Program-made: the position numbers and the translations under genes
Shown: piece after piece, positions 63,179 through 64,000 of the stretch
How the letters are laid out: each line of letters starts with the position of its first letter
How positions within the stretch are numbered: the first letter of the stretch is position 1
The notes under the pieces: model-generated
Seen by the model: only the letters and a program-made list of their open reading frames with translations
Databases searched by the model: none
Told to the model about the DNA's origin: nothing
Source: JAFGDI01 sp963667715
Lineage (GTDB): Bacteria; Planctomycetota; Phycisphaerae; Sedimentisphaerales; SM23-30
Direction of reading: 5' to 3'
Length of the DNA stretch: 64,000 nt
Assembly (NCBI GenBank): GCA_963667715.1
Contig: OY763926.1
Span: 2,418,001 to 2,482,000 of the forward strand

Positions 63179-64000
63179 TCAGATACCGTGAATGATCTCA
63201 AAATAGTTTTTAACTCCCTGTCGAACTTCTTCGGGGATATCCTCTCTCTGGATAAAGTTTTCAATTTGTCTTTTATACTCTTTCTCAGATATTGCTCTCC
63301 CCTGACTTGCAGTGCCGCTGCCTGAGTCACTTTCCTCGGTCATCTTCTGCGATGGGCCGCTGCCCTTCTGGCCCTGAATGGAAACTGTATTGCCATTATC
63401 GAATAGTTCACTGGCAGCACTGGTTCTGGAATCTACACTGCCGCTACCAGCTTTTTTACCACCTGGTTTGGCTCCGGGCTTTAGGCAGCTGCCACTACAT
63501 CTGCTCTGACACTGGCCCAGTTTGTTGCACATACTGGCAAACTTCTTACTCAAACACCTTTTACTGCCAATGCGGCACATTTTATTCGACATGGTACTTA
63601 AGCAGGCATTGAGTTTATTACAGCACCCTTTACATTGTGACTTTTTACAATTTGACACACATTCATTTAGCTTATTGACAAGCTCGGCCATAGACATGTT
63701 TTGCATAGACTGAGCATATGCCTTTTCCGATAATGCATCTGCACAGCTTTCACCCGGCTTGCTGTTGCCTTGTGCACCTTCTGAATTACTGCGACGCTGT
63801 GAAGGCGAAAGTGCCGCCTGCATTTGCTGAGCGATAATATTAAGCTTGGCTAGCCGTTTTTTATCTTCCAGTTCTTTTTTATCTGGCTGTTGTTTTAGCT
63901 GTCTAAGTTCCTGGGCGGCCTTTTGGTATTCCTTTTGGCCCAGCTTTTTACCAAGATCCCTGGAAGACTGCTCCTGCTTGAGCTTATCTGCTATATTTTC
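63179..64000 (-). CDS. Cys-rich hypothetical protein, 5'-truncated by window edge
   Basis: The reading frame is open across the right edge (at least 273 residues seen). The visible N-terminal part is a Lys/Gln/Glu-rich helical stretch (KEYQKAAQELRQLKQQPDKK), typical of long coiled coils. The middle has about 14 Cys in 60 residues with CKKSQCKGCC, SMCNKLGQCQSRCSGSC patterns. A Gly/Ser-rich linker and a helical C-terminus follow. Similar coiled-coil proteins precede MoxR genes in planctomycetes. Not an identified family; metal binding or disulfide cross-linking is possible. Confidence 0.65.
   Translation of the reverse strand, partial: ENIADKLKQEQSSRDLGKKLGQKEYQKAAQELRQLKQQPDKKELEDKKRLAKLNIIAQQMQAALSPSQRRSNSEGAQGNSKPGESCADALSEKAYAQSMQNMSMAELVNKLNECVSNCKKSQCKGCCNKLNACLSTMSNKMCRIGSKRCLSKKFASMCNKLGQCQSRCSGSCLKPGAKPGGKKAGSGSVDSRTSAASELFDNGNTVSIQGQKGSGPSQKMTEESDSGSGTASQGRAISEKEYKRQIENFIQREDIPEEVRQGVKNYFEIIHGI

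Noticed and set aside
1..64000. CRISPR array
   Set aside because: No short regularly spaced direct repeats were seen; the only long repeats are the coding ones in the giant gene.
1..64000. Insertion sequences or transposases
   Set aside because: No transposase motifs or terminal repeats with target duplications were recognised; the only recombinase is the phage-type integrase.

Overview
The window looks like a chromosomal piece of a planctomycete, most likely of the class Phycisphaerae (Sedimentisphaerales-like). The signs are: a giant surface protein opening with a PLEQRIMLSA-type (LEPR-XLL-like) planctomycete N-terminus; LamG proteins ending in dockerin-like D-x-N-x-D-C ... W-L tails; a sigma-factor/FecR-LamG pair beside a sulfatase and glycoside hydrolases; an enlarged TatC; and frequent TTG starts. 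The assignment is inference from gene content.

Layout. (1) 1-8197: one end of an integrated phage-like element, cut by the window edge. Right to left on the minus strand it has a tyrosine integrase beside tRNA-Arg(TCT), a plus-strand membrane cargo gene, a small repressor with a palindromic operator, two coupled small regulator genes, an excisionase-like gene, an abnormal tRNA-like gene, and an early recombination/replication block (Gp157, Erf annealing protein, a NinB-like protein, SSB, a Cys-motif protein, a membrane zinc-ribbon miniprotein, a DEAH helicase). Three intergenic leaders here carry competing inverted repeats. (2) 8437-21499: housekeeping genes, all minus strand: hldD, a CorC-like CBS membrane protein, ybeY, an HD phosphodiesterase, phoH, yjbQ, folP, tatC, ruvX, a mannose-1-phosphate guanylyltransferase, aspartokinase, an ApgM-type phosphoglycerate mutase, and prfB with a programmed +1 frameshift. 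(3) 22051-24276: an ATP-grasp enzyme and a WecA/MraY-type sugar-phosphate transferase, plus strand. (4) 24593-38615: a 3076-residue protein of about 30 tandem Ig/cadherin-like repeats, then a PilZ protein, a GAF-HlyD membrane adaptor and a PqqD-like/M50 protease/HlyD fusion. This looks like a dedicated c-di-GMP-linked surface-protein system and is the most interesting locus. (5) 38633-42534: a PabB-PabC fusion and an ABC-F ATPase. (6) 42638-56555: a minus-strand glycan cluster (GH92, GH43, ECF sigma, FecR-LamG anti-sigma-like protein, two LamG/dockerin proteins, sulfatase). (7) 56815-64000: a MoxR/DUF58/BatA/VWA cluster with a Cys-rich partner protein running off the right edge.

How it fits together: block 4 probably makes, exports or processes a giant adhesin under c-di-GMP control; block 6 probably senses and degrades a sulfated or mannose/pentose-containing polysaccharide under its own sigma factor; block 1 is a mobile element using tRNA-Arg as its attachment site. 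All functions are read from motifs and gene order only; no database search was run.
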